From positions 1,810,736 to 1,874,735 of the forward strand of contig JANPWX010000619.1 in the NCBI GenBank assembly GCA_024734555.1: a stretch of 64,000 nt of DNA, read 5' to 3'. The translations under genes and the position numbers were made by a program. Below are positions 22,671 to 37,031 of the stretch, piece after piece. How positions within the stretch are numbered: position 1 is the first letter of the stretch; the number at the start of each line of letters is the position of its first letter. Origin of the DNA: Trochalopteron elliotii. Its lineage: Eukaryota > Chordata > Aves > Passeriformes > Leiothrichidae. The notes beneath the pieces were generated by a model, which saw only the letters and a program-made list of their open reading frames with translations, was not told the DNA's origin and did no database searches.

Positions 22671-24994
22671 TATTTCAAGTTCCTACCTTGAAGAAAAAAA
22701 GAGCGTTATTAAGATAATATACCTTACATTGCTTCTGGTAAAAACATACATTTATTTTTACAGCTATATTGACCAAATCTGTTTCAAAATAAGAACCTAA
22801 AGCACATTTAAGAGAATATTTATGTCAGCAAAGGGAACATACAGATTGCATGTCTCAAATGTTCTTCTGTTTGATCTCCACAGTCTGCTGTACAAATATG
22901 CATAGAGCACACCTCTCCACTTTGCTGTCACAATGAAACAACAATTTCATTCAGCCTGAGTTTATCATTGTCTTGCATGATGAGAAGTATCAGTAACTGG
23001 AATAGTAATTTGGCACTGGAAGGGAGGGAAATCCAGTATTATCAAAGAGTACATCATGCATTTTTAACTGGTTACTCCTTAATAACATGTTTTGAATGCA
23101 AAAATGTTTGAATACTTAGAAACATGGCAGTTTAACAGAAGCCAATAGAGACCTAATCAAAATAAAACTGTAAGTTTCAAGAGCAATAGTCCTTGCAATA
23201 GAACAGCCTGAGTTGTATTCAAAAATTCCATGAGCAGCTTAATGCTAAATGAACCCAAATAAATGTGATAAGTTAATGAAATGCTAAAATCTTTTCTTTC
23301 TCTGCCTTTGAGAGTGCACAGGTCAAGCATCTATGAAAATAAAAACAAACAAATCACCCCCCTAAAAACCAGTAATGAAAAAACCTTTCTAGAACTTTTA
23401 AAAGGATACTACATAAACCCGCTGAACTACTGTATGGAAGCCATGATAAACACATGTTAATATATCTAAGCCAACATTCAAGGGGAGAATGTCATGCACT
23501 TTCTCTGTTAAACAGCTGTTTCATGCATGTAAGGTCTGTTGCAAATACTTTGATATAAGTGAAATATTTGAGATTTTTTTTAAAATAAAGCTGGGAATTA
23601 TTATTGGTCTTTCACTGAGCAATGTCCTTGCTTCATTTCCCCTTGTTACCTACCTTTTAATGTGATGTTTAAATGTTTTGTTTATGCCACTACATTCTGT
23701 CATGTAGGTTTCCATTCATATCTTTTATAATACTAAAACTCTTGTATGTGGCACAGGTCCATTGGATTCTTCAGATCTCCATTTCTAGATACTTCCCAAG
23801 ACTATCAGCAAATGATCAGGAACTCTACAGCCAGCACCAAGCAATGGCTTGTTGATGTTTGAATTAATCAGCTTCTGTGTAAAGTCATGTTGTGTAGCCT
23901 TCTCTGGAGCAGCACTATGAGTGGTTCTCCTCCCCACAGGCAGTCTAGTTCCTCTGGGATTTGATTCTGTTATCTGTTGTACATTCTGAGCTGCTTTTAG
24001 GTCACGAACTTAAACATGTGGTCCCAGGTAGTTGGGGTTGAATGGCAGAGCATTTAGAGCCTTTTGTGAGCTTTGTGCCAAGTTGCATCTCACACCTGCC
24101 AAACACAATACCTGGAAGATGTGCCAGGATGAGATGCTTTGCTTTTGCCTTTGCTTCATTTTCTTCTACTTTCTACTAACATACTTTGGTTTGGTTCTGT
24201 GATGCAAGGTGGGCTGATTTTGTATAAATAAGCTGCAGTACATGCTTTGAAAATTAGAGAAATGTTCACTTTGTTCTTCACACAATGGAACAGCAACTAT
24301 CACAGTTTTTTAACATGCTTATTTTTTTTCGAAATAGGCCAATTTTATTTTTTATTGGCCATTTTCTGAATTTAATTCCAGATGTGTTCAGTTGTTATTT
24401 TTAGTTACCTTCTCCCTGGAAGTGGCAGTTGATAGACACTACGTTTCCAAGCACATAGAGGTTGGTGAAGTTTTTTGAGGCAGGATGCATTTCTGGTTGT
24501 GTTTTCTCATCACTGCTGTCCTTTTTCTCTGTTACCTTCCATCCCAATAGTGCCAAAGTTAGAGCTGTCTGTACTGTTTTTCTAGGCAGAGTTTGCAGTG
24601 CAAAAGGAAATCCATATTCTATGTATGTCTCGCCAGGGAAGAAAGCTTTTAAAGATTTCATTGTGAGATAAAGACATGCATCCAAAAGGGCTTTATAGCT
24701 GAAGGAATATGAGCTCCCAGTGCTCTACAGGCTTATTCAACCAGGGCAGTTGTCTCCTCATGAGTGGAGAGACTGATTGACTGTACCAGACTTCCCTCTG
24801 GAATCAATTCATGTTCCTATGTACCATTATAGCATGAATGTGAGGTACTCCAGCAGAAGCTAATTAGGATACTTAGATGTGCCTTAGAATCATAATTTTC
24901 TTCCATCTTAATTTTCTGTTCAGTGACTTTTAAGATCAGCTTTTTACAACCTTCTGACTGTCGTTGTAGGACTAAGACAGAAAATTAAAGAGAC

Positions 24995-25025
24995 TATCAG
25001 CTATTATCAGCTAAGATATCAGCTA
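24995..25025. repeat. Triple TATCAGCTA direct repeat
   Basis: The nonamer TATCAGCTA occurs at 24995-25003, 25005-25013 and 25017-25025. It contains TATC, the complement of a GATA core, so the cluster offers three closely spaced GATA-type sites, though slippage explains it equally well. Confidence 0.8.
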
Positions 25026-25440
25026 TTGTCACCTTAGAATGTTGGAATATCCATTGACAAATGAAGTAAATGCAAAAGGAAGTTTGCAATGAAAACCATT
25101 TCTATTTCTGTCAGTATATCAGTAATGTTTACTTTGATGGAAATGCATGGAATGCATTCTGAACTAACAAGGGAGATAAATCTGAATTTTATTGGCTAAT
25201 TGTGCAAAAATAACAATTTTACAATAGAATGTTTCTTTAAGAAACTCCAAGCAAATATGCACCTTTTTATTTCAAGGGTAGCTGTATTAATACATTGAAT
25301 TATTGTGCTAATGACATAACTAATGCAGCTTAACAGACAAGGATGGTGCAATAAAACCTCTTCTTGGAAAATTTTCCATTTCAAATTATCTTTGTAAAAA
25401 CATGATATAGATGTTGTACAAAAATATTGATAAGTGAATT

Positions 25441-25545
25441 AATATCTATTTAATAACAAATAGATATTGTTATATATAATATTTATAGATATCAATATAC
25501 ATTAAGAGATACTAATATAAATATTAATATCTATTAATATCTAAT
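25441..25545. repeat. AT-rich palindromic patch
   Basis: A perfect inverted repeat with 11-bp arms, AATATCTATTT (25441-25451) and AAATAGATATT (25458-25468), flanks a 6-nt loop. It is followed by further variations on ATATTAATATCTA up to about 25545. The segment is almost pure A/T and is probably a degenerate microsatellite. Confidence 0.8.
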
Positions 25546-26329
25546 AACACTTTTCTGGCAGTTTATTTTGAAGAAACATCTTTATTCAAATAAAATTTCC
25601 TGCTCCAAATCCCAGGCATTACTTTTATTTGGTTTAAAATCATTACCAAACATTTCTGTGGGACAGTAAACCTTTGTATTCTTTGTTTATTTTTTTATCA
25701 TTTTTTCCCCTTGACGCAACTCCTGTAGGCCTGTGGATAGAAAGGCATTTATTTTGAAACATTACATGAAATGATTTGCCCTTCCAACATGCCTGATCTC
25801 AAGATGTTATTACAAAGGCCAAAAGGGTTTGTCTATATGGACCTAATTAATTAGAAATGGAAGTTAGAAAGGTTACATAGTAATTTTTGAGAAGATACAG
25901 AAATATAAAACCAGAGTCTATTACGTGCCATTTTACTTGTTCTCCTGGCTGAAGAATTATGAAATTAAACTTGCATTGAAAAAAAAAGTAAAAAAGGCAG
26001 ATCATGCAAGATTAACCTGATTTCTTCCTAACCAGGTAGCTGTCTTTCTTTTGGGGAAAGAAATTCTAACTACTAATAGTCTTTCTGGAGCTTAATTTAC
26101 TGTACTGCTGTTTCAAAAATTATTTATTCAACAAAAAAGTGTAGGTGTCAGCATAAGAATTGCTGGATTGTGGACTGGATAAGAAACTAAGCTCAGTGCA
26201 ATGGTACTGAAAGGGAGCTTCCTAACAAGAGAGAAGATTTTAAGGAACTTCTCAAGATCTGAAAAAAGTTGACCAGTGAGACAAAACTAAGAGAAAGAAG
26301 CAGTCAGGGCTGAATAATTTTGAGAACTA

Positions 26330-27160
26330 GAGTAGCAGAAATGGAATGAAATTGCATAGCAGAAAGTGCAAAATGCTGCACCTGGGAACTAACAGTACTA
26401 AATTCTCTTAGAGTTAGGAATTCTACCAGATAGGAATGACTGAAATAGAGAAATTGCTCTTAAAGAGCCTAAGAAGCAACACTGTGATGCAGTGTCATAC
26501 AGTCAAATGAAATCCTAAGACTGGAGTGATGTTTCTGGGGAAGACTGGATGGTACTGGTAGTGGTAGAGCTGTAGAAGGGAATGATTTATACAAGTTGTA
26601 TGAAATACTGGCTACCAGTGGCCAGCACCAGTTCTCCCAACCAAGGACTATTGTGCACGTTGCTTCAGGTTTCCCTCTTCCTCAAGAGTGTTATGCTCAG
26701 CACAGGAGAGAAATGAGACATGGGAAAGTTTTTTTGAGGATTATGGCATTCTTATATGGAGGTATCCAATTGTATCCAGGGAGCACTCCCGCTGTTGGGC
26801 TGGGTGTGGAGTCTCCTGTGCTAAGGAAAGGGGAATTCAAAGTGTGAAAGATGCTGATAAAAATTTTGAGGATCAGCAGGAGAATGGCTTGTTTATCTGG
26901 GGATGGAGAGAATGAAAAATTCAGAAATTTTGATAAATGTGGATGGAAGTTACATGTAACTAGAAAAAGAAGGCTAGGAGATGATATGATTACCCTCCCT
27001 TGGGGTATTTAAATGCTAGGGACCCTAGAAAACACTTTGAGTTGGATGTAGATCATGTAGTTTCAGGAAGAGTTTGGTATTAGCTGGCCACAAATAAATT
27101 TAGGATGGAAATTTAATTGAAAACACCCAGCCACTAAAGGAAACAGAACCTAAAAGACCT
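26330..27160 (+). mobile_element. Old, degraded CR1 LINE fragment
   Basis: Scattered but ordered CR1 landmarks lie on the plus strand. AAGTGCAAAATGCTGCACCT near 26366 corresponds to the ORF2 C-terminal KC.MLHL motif. GGAGAATGGCTTGTTTATCT near 26879 and AGAAGGCTAGGAGATGATAT near 26969 correspond to the CR1 segment that normally reads like CTTGTTTAGCCTGGAGAA and GAAGGCTGAGGGGAGAC. GGCCACAAATAAATTTAGGA near 27086, followed by TGGAAATTTA, corresponds to the 3'-UTR. The order and spacing are right but many indels and substitutions are present, so it is much older than the CR1 copies near 5.8, 15.1 and 60.1 kb. Limits are approximate. Frames at 26596-26915 lie inside this relic. Confidence 0.72.
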
Positions 27161-30100
27161 ACAGCAAAAGATGTAAAACCTTAAGTCCTTTTCAGAAGGC
27201 AATCCGTATGCTTTTGAAAACATGATGATTTATGCAAATAGAGGACCAAACTCAGTGAAGGAGGCCCTTCCCACTACTCATCCCTTGATTTCAAAGACGT
27301 TGAACTATTAAAGTGAAAAACCCTCAAACACATTCACCACCTATGAGGTTGTTTCCAAGATTTTTTTTTGCACATTAAGAAAATTGAGGTTCTCTCTGCA
27401 TGACTTCCTAAATTTCCCTGTATCTGTACAAGTAAAATGCAGAGCAGTTTCTAGAAATGTTTTTTTGTGTCTTATAACATGCAGTGACCTTTTGATATGA
27501 ATTAATGCCATTACAAGGCGAGTGGAGAACCTCCAATTGCACCCATTTTCAAGTGTTTAGGGTTTTCAAACCCTAAAGCCAGAGGGGTAATGCACAGCTT
27601 CTCTGCTGAATTCACTAGACATCTGAGCAACGAGTTTTATAGTCTAAAAGAATCTCAACTTCTGTTTAGATAACAGATGAGGATGCTGCAGGAGAGAAGC
27701 ATTATTATGATATGATAGCTCAGATGCAGCCACTGTGTGTGCTGAGATTTTTAAATTTAGTCCCTCAGACATGGTAGTACATTTCCAGAAGCAAAATGTA
27801 TACAGAATGAAAGATCCCAATTTTTTTTCAGACTTATGTTCATTCAGTGTGCATGTAAAAAGTTTACCAAACAGAATGATTTAGGTGAGAGCAAATATAA
27901 ATGAGTATTATAATTAATAATAATGAGTATTATTATGTTACTGATATAAAAATCAGTACTTAAAATTTTAATGAATAAATTTATTTATCATTAATATTGT
28001 AATACTATATGTACTATATTACTACTACTGCTGTTGCCGTATATTCCTTGTTTCTTGTTACCAGTGAAGGAGGTAACATACTTTTCACCACTCTTTCCTT
28101 CCTGAGATATTTAACTTTCTGTGCAGGTACTAGCTGTCAATCAAGGCTAATCAAACTGGCACAGTTAACATAATACATCATAAAATTTCACAGTAATGTC
28201 AGCCTGTAATTCTGTCAATCTGGTTAAAGGAAATAGGCTAAAAACAATATTGTCATTTTGTAATAACAGAGGGAAACAGAATTTTGGAATAATATTTTTA
28301 CTGTCTGCTATAAATATATTGTATACAGTTTTCAAGAGCAGATGTGGTTTCCATTAGGATTTGAATTGGTCAAATACCCAGAGTTTTGAATCCTTATTTT
28401 TCACTTCTCTCACTCTTATATTTTCACTGTATCCTGAAAAGGAAATGGGGTATTGCAATTCTCCCTGTATTGTGACACTGGAGATGTCCAGGGAAAAGGA
28501 AGGCCATGAGTTTCTTCTCTGCTTGTGTCACTGAAAGGAAGTGTTATATGATGCAACTGGCCAGATTTGGTTGGATGGTAACATCTAGAAAAGATGGTTC
28601 CCAGCTCTGCTATCAGCTACATTTATATCTCTTGCATACTAGCAGTAAAGAAATCTCATAGCAACATTTCAAGCCAAGCCAAATATAGTATTACTCCAGT
28701 TTATACACACACTGGGAACAGAAAAAGTGCAGTGTAGCTATTTGCATGACATCTCACAGAAATGTAGGCAGAAAATGTAAGGCTTCAAACCTGATGTCTT
28801 TCTCCTTAAGACAATACGATTTGCAGACTTTTACAAGTATTTTGGTAACCATTCAAGCTCTTATCAGACAAGGTTAAGTCTGTTGAAAATAACTTGTTTT
28901 TCAACTTTGCCTTTGGACAAATCTTGTATGGAAATTTAAAGCTACCAAGTTCACAGCAAGATATATCCATTTACTGCTATATGCACAAGTAAACTGCTTA
29001 AAATTAATGAGGCCTCTCATGAACTAAAACATTAATTGGGCTAAACAGGTTCACAGAAGTTGATGAGGACTTAGCTTTTTCAAGAATGTAGCATATTCTT
29101 CTGTGTGGATCTCTACTTGCCTGAAGCAATTGCTCATAAGGTGCTTAATGTGCTGGGGAAGGAACAACTTTGGAAGCACTGGGCAAATTTCTCTCTCCTC
29201 CTAGAAGTGTTTTTTTTTTCAAAATACAGAACATTGTATAATGAATTACCTGGTTTAGGTGGTCTTTGTCAGGTGATGACGTGTATGTTTGTAAACCAGG
29301 CAAAGCTTAAAAGGAAGGCATGTGAGAGGGATGTTTATTTACATATCCTAGGTTTCAGTTGCAGTGCAGAAGCTAATGGAGAAAGGATGAAAAATTATGT
29401 GAGATCTGTGAATGAAACATAGATCTTGATGTAGAAAGGCTGGGAAATAAGGTGAGAATATGATCTTTGGAAAAGGCAGTATTAACAATTGGATACCAAA
29501 AATACCCCAAAGAGTAAAAACAGATGAAAGCAATCATCATGCCTGAGTACTGCATCCAGGGGAATGCATGAGGCTAAACAGTCATTGCAGTAAAAGTGGC
29601 AGAATGGAAACTAAATTCACTTCGGTTTCATGTGTAAAAATCCATCATTCTTTAGCAAAATAGAACAGAGAATCTGAGACAATGACCTCTCATGGTAGAT
29701 GGATGGGACTAATTAAAACATATCAGACAAAGGACTTAAAGCAATGCGAAACTTTGAAGGAGAAGTTTACAAATTATGTCTGGAGGGAAAAGGCAAAAGC
29801 ATTTCAAGCGTACTTAAGTTGCAAGCACAAACAGATCTTTAGATACCATTAGGCAGGGAACATACTGCTTTGAAAAGGGATCGCTAACTTCAGGAGCTGT
29901 TGACCCAGAAATTTAACAGAGTGGTCTTTCAATAAGGGGTTGCTTCTGAATACAGAATAAGAGCTTGGAAGTGAATGTGCAGTTGATGTAGGCATGAAAA
30001 CAGTGAGAGAGCTCAACCTCCTGGACTTTCCTTGCTGTCATACCTAGTGACAGTAGAAGATGATGTTTTAGACCTAACAATTTGGCAGCTGTGTACAGTA

Positions 30101-30341
30101 GTCTTGCCCAAGCCTCATAAACTCATCAGCCAAAAGGAGAAATAAACATTTTGTTTTCCCAATATTACCATGTGAAATTAATCAATAAGAGAATTGTTGC
30201 AAAAATGCCCAAGCTGTTCTTAAGTTTAGGTCTTCCGTTTTAATTTCTCTTGTAGGAGAAAGAGAGTGTGTGATTGCTCTAGAGTCATTGCCTTCACCCT
30301 CAGCCAAGAGAAGTAAGCACTGCTTTAAACGTGTAGCAGAA

Positions 30342-30395
30342 GGTTGTGTGTTAGCACAGCATAAGAAGGGTTGTGTGTTAGTGCAAAGCATAGAA
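30342..30395. repeat. 27-bp imperfect tandem duplication
   Basis: GGTTGTGTGTTAG begins at 30342 and again at 30369, each followed by a related continuation (CACAGCATAAGAAG and TGCAAAGCATAGAA). This makes two adjacent diverged copies of a unit of about 27 bp. Confidence 0.75.
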
Positions 30396-33300
30396 AATAC
30401 CGTGAAGGATAATACTGGTTTGCTTCCTGCAATAAAATGCCTGCCTCAATAAGGAAGCTCTTTTTGGTTAGTCTTTACTACTATCACACAACAGCACCAG
30501 GAGTTGACTTCTTCTAAAACAGCAAAAGAAAGTTGGAAAGAAATGCCAGAGTTAACCCAGCTCAAGACTTTCCATCTCGATAAACCCCAAAAATGACCTG
30601 AAGGAAAGGAGCCCTTTGTCAGATCCCAAACCACAGCAAGGCTGAGCAGACAAAGCTCTGAAGTACAGGTCAGTCCAGCGATTTATGCAATGTGTAGTGA
30701 AGTGGAAAATATTTATAAATCACTTGCCTTCTCTCAGAAAGGATATAGGAAAACCAATTATATCACTCTTAAAATGTGGGAGGAGCATTTCAGTGCAAAC
30801 ATGATTTTTTTGCAAAGAGGCCTGCTTTTAAATCAAAGCATTCAGAAACAGAAAAAACAAGGAGTTGTTATTTAAAGAGGCTTTCTGTAGTGAACTGCAA
30901 CACTCTATATCATTAAACAAGAAAAGTGCAACTTTTTGCAACTGCAAGAGATGGTTTGCAGTAAAGTATATATTCTAAGTTACTGTGGGTGTGGTAATGC
31001 TAACTGGTATAGAGTTGGGTGTAATTCATTCAAAGTGGGAAAAAATGAGCACAAGAAGCAGGAATCCCTCCCCCAGCTTCCAATCTGTTCCTGTATGAGA
31101 AATGACAATCACCAAGCCTCAAATTTTTTGAGGCAGAAATGTGTAAGGAGTGTAGACAAGAAGACAGAGCAACTGGAATTTGTCTAAGTGCTTTGGGTTT
31201 TCAAACACGAAGATAAAAATAGCACTATGAAGTAAGTTGGTTGAAACTGGGAGGTGGAGGAGGGAGCCTGAATATACATAGGCAATGTGTATTTCCTTGG
31301 GATCTCTATCCCATTACAATATTCCAAAAAAGGTTTGGACTGTTAACCTAGAAATCTGCACTGTTGTTACCTGTGGGAGTTGTCGATTCTCAGGATTATG
31401 ATTTATGAAGAAATTTTGAATGACTTGGATTTTTTGAAGTAAAGCTCCTAGTAGAAATCACTTTCAACAGTTTGGTACCAATGTTAGTTATACAGACTGG
31501 AGACTTATTTCAAGCCCTTGTCACCACATGTAACCTTCTGCAGCTGAGTCACATCTCTTCAAGTGACACACTGAGAAGATGTAATTATAGGACAGGATTC
31601 CACTGAAAGTATCATTGAGAAGGTAGTAATTCTACTATCCCCAGCTTCAAAAAGGAGACAGTTTAGATGAGCAGCACATCAAAGCATTGCTGGTTCATTT
31701 AAATAATATGCTGGTAATGAGCTTTAACAAATTACTAAAGAAGGAATGTTAGTTTCCCTTGTGCAGAAGAGATTGTCTACATGGCAGCTACTAGCACTAA
31801 AGTATTTTTCTTGCTAAAAGCAGTATTGGCAATTCTTTTTGGCAAATAGTGAGTCAAATAGGCAATCATGACTGTGCCATTTTTGATTTTATGAATTCCT
31901 GTTTTAGCTTGGGAGACACCTGAAAAATTTTACAAGGGAAAGTGAGTTGGTAACTTATATTATAGAAAGAATCAGAAAGAATGTAAAAACCAAACTTAGA
32001 AAGTATATTTTGTGAAAAAGCTAACTGTAGCTCTTCAGGAAAATCGTTTGATAAAGTTGTGTAAGAATAATATAGAAATAGACATTGTGAAACACCTTAT
32101 GCGGTTCTTCACGTGTAACAGATTTGTGTGTAACCAATCCTCAAATTATCATAATTATTTAACCACATTTTCTGTCATCTAAGGTTACTAGTCTTTTTTC
32201 TTTTTCCAAAAACTTGTTTATATCTCTTCCAACCCTTGAAAATGGGTATAAAGCCTTTCCAGAGTCTTCATTAGAGATTTATCAGTTATTTGACCAAGCC
32301 AGGTAAAAAGACAAAATGGAAGAGGTAAGTTTATTAAGAAGCAAATAGATTATCTATCCTCTCACAACACTACTGGAAAATACACTAGTCATTAGTATCA
32401 TCTGAGCTCTCTCTCCCCACTCTGATCCTCAGTGCTGGAGGGCCAACTTTTATTTTTTTTTTATTTTCTCTTATTAAAAAAAGGAAATTATATGCTTCAG
32501 AGAGGAAAGCAAAGCCCTTCTCTGTTTCTGTCATACATGTTGTGCTCACCAGTCGCTGCCTGTTAAGTCCCAGGAGACTGGATGCCTCTAAGCTTTGGTT
32601 CAGCAGTTTTTAACAGGAACACAAAAGGAAAGAGAGAGTAGAGAGATAAATTATACTTTTAAAAATTACAATGACAAATATATTTTAACTCTTGAAAAGT
32701 TGCTTATGAATGTTTGAATAAAATGACATGTAGTCTGGCAAGTAATCTGGCATTCTGTTCCCTCTTTGTCATGATCGGTACAGTTACAAAAGTAGACAGT
32801 TTTTAAGCTTTGGTGGGAACCATATGTTAGGAGTTTTTGAATTAAAGAAAGAGAGAAGTCATGCACACCTCTAGGGAAGATCGAGAAGGCAGATCAGGAA
32901 GAATTTCACAGCCAAGAAAGAACTGTAATAAGAATGGAGCATCAATCACAAATGACTTCAATTATTTTGTCATTGAGTGGAATAAAAAGATACAAAGGAA
33001 TAGAAAGATGACACATTTCTTAAGCACGATTGGAATGTTTTTAGACACCAGATCAACATGAAATATTGGGTGTCTATTTTTCATCAGAACTAAATCTGTT
33101 TCAAGAAATTACGTGCTAAAACTGTTTAATGTAAGTGATATGACGATAATGAATTTCAACTCTTATCTCTCTCATTAAGGGAGAATCGATATATTAATTA
33201 GTTGTTGTTATGGTTATGTAATTGATTGTAATAATTGTAACTTTGACTCTGTGAACCAAGGACTTTTGGCCCTTGGTGATTGCAGAGGTCCCACTGTGCT

Positions 33301-33768
33301 TCAGCTGTCTTCTGTGTAGGTACAGGAGCCATCCTGCAGTCATATAGGAGCACAGAGAGTGGAATCAATACAATACAGCACTGCAAAAGCCACATAACAC
33401 TGTGGTAAGTTATTCAAGCAAGCTCCAAAATGCAATAGAAGCAAAGACATTCTTGCCTTTTCCCTTCACAGATTGAACTCTAGCTGTGTCCTTCTCCTTA
33501 CAAACACCTAAATAGATACATGTTTCCTAGGCCCAGAGGCAAAAGTAGCAGCCTGTTTGGATATTGATTGCAGTTTCTGTATGAGATTTTAAATTTTTTG
33601 TTGTATTTACTCTTATGACTGCTGGACACACTTGAATGGTGTGGAGAACAACTGACTGGTTTTAAAGGATAGGAGAAAATATCTGTTTTTTCAGGGGAAA
33701 AATTAAGAGTAGAAAAAATACAGTGATTTTATGAAATACAGTATCAGACCATGGCTAACAGATGGGAA

Positions 33769-33800
33769 CATATATATTTATATATATATATATATACGTA
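33769..33800. repeat. (TA)n microsatellite
   Basis: An alternating TA tract with one TTTA interruption, followed by CGTA and more ATAT-rich sequence to about 33830. Confidence 0.9.
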
Positions 33801-36800
33801 TTTGTATAACATTATATATGTATAATAAATTGTGATGCTTATAAATTAGCAGATTCTATATTGCAAAATTCCTCCCGCCCCAAAATAAACATCTTAGACA
33901 TACAGAAATAAGAAGGGACAGTTTAAGTATTAGCAGCCTTAAATCATGATAAACCGTCAAATGTTGGCAATTCATCAAACATAACATCAATAGTTTTGTA
34001 AAGATCTCAAGATTAACAGATCAAGTTTTCCCTTGAGAACACTCAAGTATTACCTTCAGCACACCAGGATGCAATATATCAAACTTCAGCATTGTTAATG
34101 CATTGAGTTTTGGAGATAAAATTCTTAATTGCCACTATGAGGAACCTGTGACTTACATTTATATACTACTCATTAAAAGGCATCCAGAATTTGTTCTAAT
34201 TTTCAGACATTTTAAGGTCTATCTAACAGAAAATTAATTGATTGTTCCCATCAGTCCTTAGGTGATGGCCAGACATTTCTTAAGTGAGGGCCAAAAATGC
34301 ATGCTACTTGGCAGAATAAAAGCATTGTATTTCAAAGCTAGAAATCATATTAAAACTGGGAAGGAAACAGCTTTCTACAAGAATTGTAGGAACTCTAAAA
34401 CATTGAACTTGAAAGATATTCAGTTTTTACAAGTTAAAAGTTACTCTGGTAGCTTTCAGATAGGTTTGAGTGTTTTTCTGCTCTTTTTTACTTCTCAGAG
34501 GTTTGTGTGTTGAACTTATGCTGAGATTTTATAATTTGAAGAGTATACAATACAGTTCCTATAAAATGTTTTAAAACTCCCTAAGATACTAATACCTTTT
34601 CAATAATAGTATTCCTGTTAAATATATAAAAGAAATGCCTGAAAAATGGATGTGATATATGAGTTTTACTAGATTTTGTTTGTGATGGCCTGCTTTTTTT
34701 GTATATATATGGCATCTATCCAACTTCTGCTAGTAGTATTTTTTGGTATATATATATGCCAAAATGTACACCATCATGTAATGCACTATCAGACTTCCAC
34801 CATTATTCTTATGTCTCTCTTAGCAAATGAAATGAATAGTAACTTATTTCCTTGAATTGACAGAGGCAGAAGTATATGCACAGAGATACATAAAGCCATC
34901 TCAATGAGTAAGTTCCAGCTGTAAATGGTTCTGACCTCTCAGTGTTGGAAATTAAGAGCATAGAATGACCAATAATTGAGGAAAAAATAGGAAACCCAGA
35001 TATTACTAAAACTGTACTCTAAAATGCTAAAAATATTTCCATGGGGGATATATGAATATTTTGGGGAAATACAATAAGTATTACAATATTTTGATTTTTC
35101 CTGTCAGGTCAGGAACTTTACATTTAGATGTAAAGCAGCCCATAGCATACTTCACACTTTAAGAGTTTTGAAGTTCTTAGATACAGTAGCCAATTGCACA
35201 GAGCATTAAAAATTTAGCACATTTTAAACCTAATATTTTGACCTTAGCAGCTAGATGCTAATGACTGAATATGTACAGTTTGCAAACCGAGGGAACCATC
35301 GCCTCATTCGTTATGACAAGTCTATATTTTCAGAACAAGCATGTTGAATAATGACCACGAGAACCTACCTTTTATAAGGGAAAAAAAAATTATTTTTACT
35401 TCCAGAGAAACAAGGTATCAGCCTAAAACATAGATTGGTCAAAACTAAACCTTAGAAATATAAGAGCTCCTGAAAGGCACTACTGTTATATAAGGGTACC
35501 TGGTTGTTTCCATTGTGAGAATGGCAGTGATTTATCCTCTATGGGTGAAAACAAGGAAATGTCTTTCCTTTCTTCGAAACAGGATACTTTTATGGTGTAT
35601 TTTTTTTACTTATTGCCTTCTGAACTTTGCAGGTGACTTTCCCTAAGTAGTCCTTGGGCAATAACTCAACCAAAAGGAACTTTTGTGAGATAGATATAAT
35701 AGAATTCAATCAAGAGTCTAGCAGGCATCATAATTACAGAGTTTTAAATTACCATTGCTCGTAACATGCCTGGTAATGAGTAAATTAACCTCCCTTGGTT
35801 TGCTATAGAATTTTGTTAATTTTATATTCTACAATAAAAGTATTGCAAGAGAATGTGAAAAGTCATGGGAGCATGGGCAGGTTTTTTAGATTGTAAGGTG
35901 GTGAGATGTCTTGCCATCTGATCCTGCACTCAGTGTAAAGGGATAAACCTCCAACTTTATGCCACTGAATGCCATAGTTCAGGAGAAAGTGATAACCAGA
36001 TGTGTGGAGCTGCAGAATCAAGAATCTATCTTAGCAACTGAAAATACGCAACATCTGCTGTTAAACTTAAAAAACCCCAAACCTCCAAATAATGTATTTT
36101 CAGATTTCTATCAAAATATTGAGGGGTTTTTATGATCACAGCCACATGCTCTTGAGTGTTTTCATACTCACATTATGGATTGGAGTTAGAGAAGGTCTAT
36201 AAGTGTGTGAGTTGCCTTGAAAAGAAGCCACAGCAATGTAAGACAGAAAATTCTGGTGGTTCAATCAGTGTCTGTCCATCATAAAAAGGAATTTTATCAA
36301 ATGTAGTGGTAATATCAAATTTAATGGAAGAAGCTCTGTTAAATACTCTGTATGATCAAGGTTTTTCTAAAAAAACCCAAAAAAACAATCGAACAATTGC
36401 AAAGGAAATAGAGAAACTTCAGTGCAGGCATAAGGAGAGAAGAATCTGCTTAGGATTGTCTTACAACCTTTCATTGTAGTTGGCAAGAAGAGTTCCTTTG
36501 ATTTCATTGGAATTTCATGAAATCTCTAGCTACTGATATTATTTGTGCTCTAAAATCTAAGAAACAGTATCTAGGAAGCAGAGATAGCAAAATGTTTAAA
36601 CAGCTTTAACAACCCAATTGTTTAAGTGGGTTTTGGTTTTTTGCCAACCTGGGACTGAAGCCTTAGAGTGTATCTGACTTTTATAAAGCCGTCATGCAAA
36701 TGTCACTGATTTGTGCAAAAGTATTATAGATATCTTACCTGCTTCTCGTTTTTCTTTACCACTTATTAATTCCTATGAGCTTTTGTCTTAAGGTAAAGGA

Positions 36801-36982
36801 TACTATAAAAATCCAGATTGTGTTCATAATGCTCAAAAAATAACTATCATGACAGCTGCATGAACGTTCAGGATGTCAGGATATCTTAAGGTTGGTTGTA
36901 ATAAACATCTTTATGGACCTCGTCACGCTGTTATGAAGAATATTGTCATTGGTATACAAGGAACTAGTCATTATGAGGAAAC

Positions 36983-37031
36983 ATTATTATTATCATTATT
37001 ATTACTCCTACTATTACTACTATTATTATTA
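36983..37031. repeat. (ATT)n / (ACT)n trinucleotide repeat
   Basis: The stretch is built from ATT units interrupted by CATT, ACT and CCT variants. It encodes a run of Leu codons in one frame, which is a repeat artefact. Confidence 0.88.

Larger units (their letters stand above)
22235..26329. other. AT-rich non-coding stretch with simple repeats
   Basis: No gene is recognised. It contains a GT/poly-G low-complexity tract (22634-22670), a triple TATCAGCTA cluster (24995-25025) and a very AT-rich palindromic patch (25441-25545). The opposing frames at 24401-24685 lie over the same bases on both strands without any known domain. Confidence 0.5.

Noticed and set aside
29350..29900. Possible additional old CR1 copy (phrase like GAGTACTGCATCCAG near 29543)
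   Set aside because: Only one short phrase matches and the surrounding order of CR1 landmarks is absent.
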